A stretch of 64,000 nt of DNA from Leuconostoc kimchii IMSNU 11154 (GTDB lineage Bacteria; Bacillota; Bacilli; Lactobacillales; Lactobacillaceae). Each line of letters begins with the position of its first letter. Within the stretch, counting starts at the first letter, position 1. The position numbers and the translations under genes are program-made. Location: positions 1,758,501 to 1,822,500 of the forward strand of contig NC_014136.1 of the NCBI RefSeq assembly GCF_000092505.1, written 5' to 3'. Positions 63,319 through 64,000 of this stretch are shown here, one piece after another. The notes beneath the pieces were generated by a model. The model ran no database searches, was not told where the DNA came from, and saw only the letters and a list, made by a program, of their open reading frames with translations.

Positions 63319-64000
63319 CATAATTGATGGTATTATCGTTGTGAATAAACCACGAGGTTTAACATCATTTGATGTTGTTTCCAGAATTAGACGTGTTGTA
63401 GGGCAAAAACGTGTGGGGCATGCGGGCACGCTGGACCCTAATGTTGATGGTGTGCTGGTTATTGCGCTTGGCAAGGCAACCAAGCTAATTGATGAGTTAC
63501 AGGCGCGACCTAAGCGTTATATTGGGAGTATTACACTTGGTTTTGCAACTGAAACAGAAGATTTGGATGGGGAAATAATTGCACAGCAGGCGATTGAGAA
63601 ACCTTATACAGACGAGGCTATAGACAATGCGATTGTGCAATTAAATGGGGACATAAAGCAGATAGCACCAATGTTTTCTGCTGTTAAAGTTAATGGGAAG
63701 CGCCTTTATGAATATGCACGAGCTGGTGAGGTAATCGAACGTCCCGTTCGAGATGCGTTTATCTATGACTACCATCGAACGTCACCAATTACTTATCAAA
63801 ACGCACAACAACAATTTGATTTTGTGGCTAAGGTGTCAAAAGGTACCTACATCAGGACATTAGCTGTTGATACTGGGCGACAACTTGGTGTGCCAGCAAC
63901 AATGACAAGTTTAACTAGAATTATGGGCAGTGGCATGTCGATTGATCAAGCTACTGATCTACAGGATATCCTTGTGCTTGAACGTGAATCATTATTAAAA
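63305..64000 (+). CDS. truB: tRNA pseudouridine-55 synthase TruB (3' end outside window)
   Basis: Makes pseudouridine-55 in the T-loop of tRNAs. 232 codons are present: DGIIVVNKPRGLTSFDVVS, the catalytic Asp in VGHAGTLDPNVDGVLVIALG, PMFSAVKVNGKRLYEYAR and KVSKGTYIRTLAVDTG. ATG 63305 (or GTG 63308) has GAGGA about eight bases upstream, within the overlapping EIIA-like gene. The frame is open to the last base. Following rbfA at a short distance is the usual Firmicutes arrangement, here interrupted by two extra genes. Confidence 0.94.
   Translation, partial: MVKNSIIDGIIVVNKPRGLTSFDVVSRIRRVVGQKRVGHAGTLDPNVDGVLVIALGKATKLIDELQARPKRYIGSITLGFATETEDLDGEIIAQQAIEKPYTDEAIDNAIVQLNGDIKQIAPMFSAVKVNGKRLYEYARAGEVIERPVRDAFIYDYHRTSPITYQNAQQQFDFVAKVSKGTYIRTLAVDTGRQLGVPATMTSLTRIMGSGMSIDQATDLQDILVLERESLLK

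Noticed and set aside
1-64000. tRNA, rRNA, insertion sequences, prophage or attachment sites
   Set aside because: None could be recognised; gene order and composition are even, with no transposase or integrase.

Overview
The window looks like a chromosomal segment of a low-GC lactic acid bacterium of the Leuconostoc/Weissella branch of Lactobacillaceae, most likely Leuconostoc. The evidence is: AT-rich DNA with Shine-Dalgarno starts, an LPXTG/MucBP surface protein, RexAB-type (not RecBCD) recombination nuclease, glnR-glnA with a GlnR box, a scrRABK sucrose locus, ParEC, Mn-dependent PPase and cysteine-free L33/S14. Nearly all genes are on the + strand; only scrR, an RNase H-like gene, an MFS transporter and plsY are on the - strand, each bounded by a bidirectional hairpin terminator. 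I see no rRNA, tRNA, CRISPR, insertion sequence or prophage.

Layout. 1-2.6 kb: 3' end of a giant MucBP repeat adhesin with a sortase anchor. 2.9-15 kb: recX, a small coiled-coil protein, a DUF402 phosphatase, rexB-rexA, rhomboid gluP-yqgQ, glucokinase, methionine aminopeptidase. 15-20.2 kb: a cell-surface polysaccharide block (priming sugar-phosphate transferase, DUF4422 glycosyltransferase, UDP-galactopyranose mutase, two GT2 enzymes, TagD). 20.2-26 kb: a guanine-class riboswitch with its purine permease, a cold-shock protein overlapping a Nudix hydrolase, mtn, ytpR, murC. 26-32.8 kb: BI-1 protein, polA, glnR-glnA, YitT, tautomerase. 32.8-38.2 kb: sucrose regulon with a perfect-consensus cre site on the scrA promoter. 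38.2-46 kb: RNase H-like, EbsA, RluD, then pyrR with a degenerate carA/carB pair and a 97-aa gene. 46-55.3 kb: relA-dtd, plsY, parE-parC, ppaC. 55.4-64 kb: rpmG-rpsN and the rimP-nusA-ylxR-ylxQ-infB-rbfA translation operon, an aminotransferase, a degenerate EIIA-like protein and the start of truB.

The most unusual item is 40.16-44.61 kb. A normal-looking PyrR is followed by a CarA homologue that has lost the whole glutaminase triad (Cys to Gly, His to Phe, Glu to Asp), and by a CarB homologue only 837 aa long. That CarB has lost the glycine-rich and metal/ATP residues of its first ATP-grasp unit and most of the second synthetase half. Both reading frames are intact and overlap each other and a small downstream gene, which argues for a maintained pseudoenzyme module rather than plain decay.

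Other points worth a look are: several genes whose -10 box sits six bases before the ATG (probable leaderless mRNAs); a purine riboswitch with a shortened L3 loop; a leader terminator between the rimP promoter and rimP; an EIIA-like protein lacking its phosphorylatable His; and a 1,260-bp super-period in the adhesin repeats. All product names come from reading the sequence and remembered family motifs; no database search was run.
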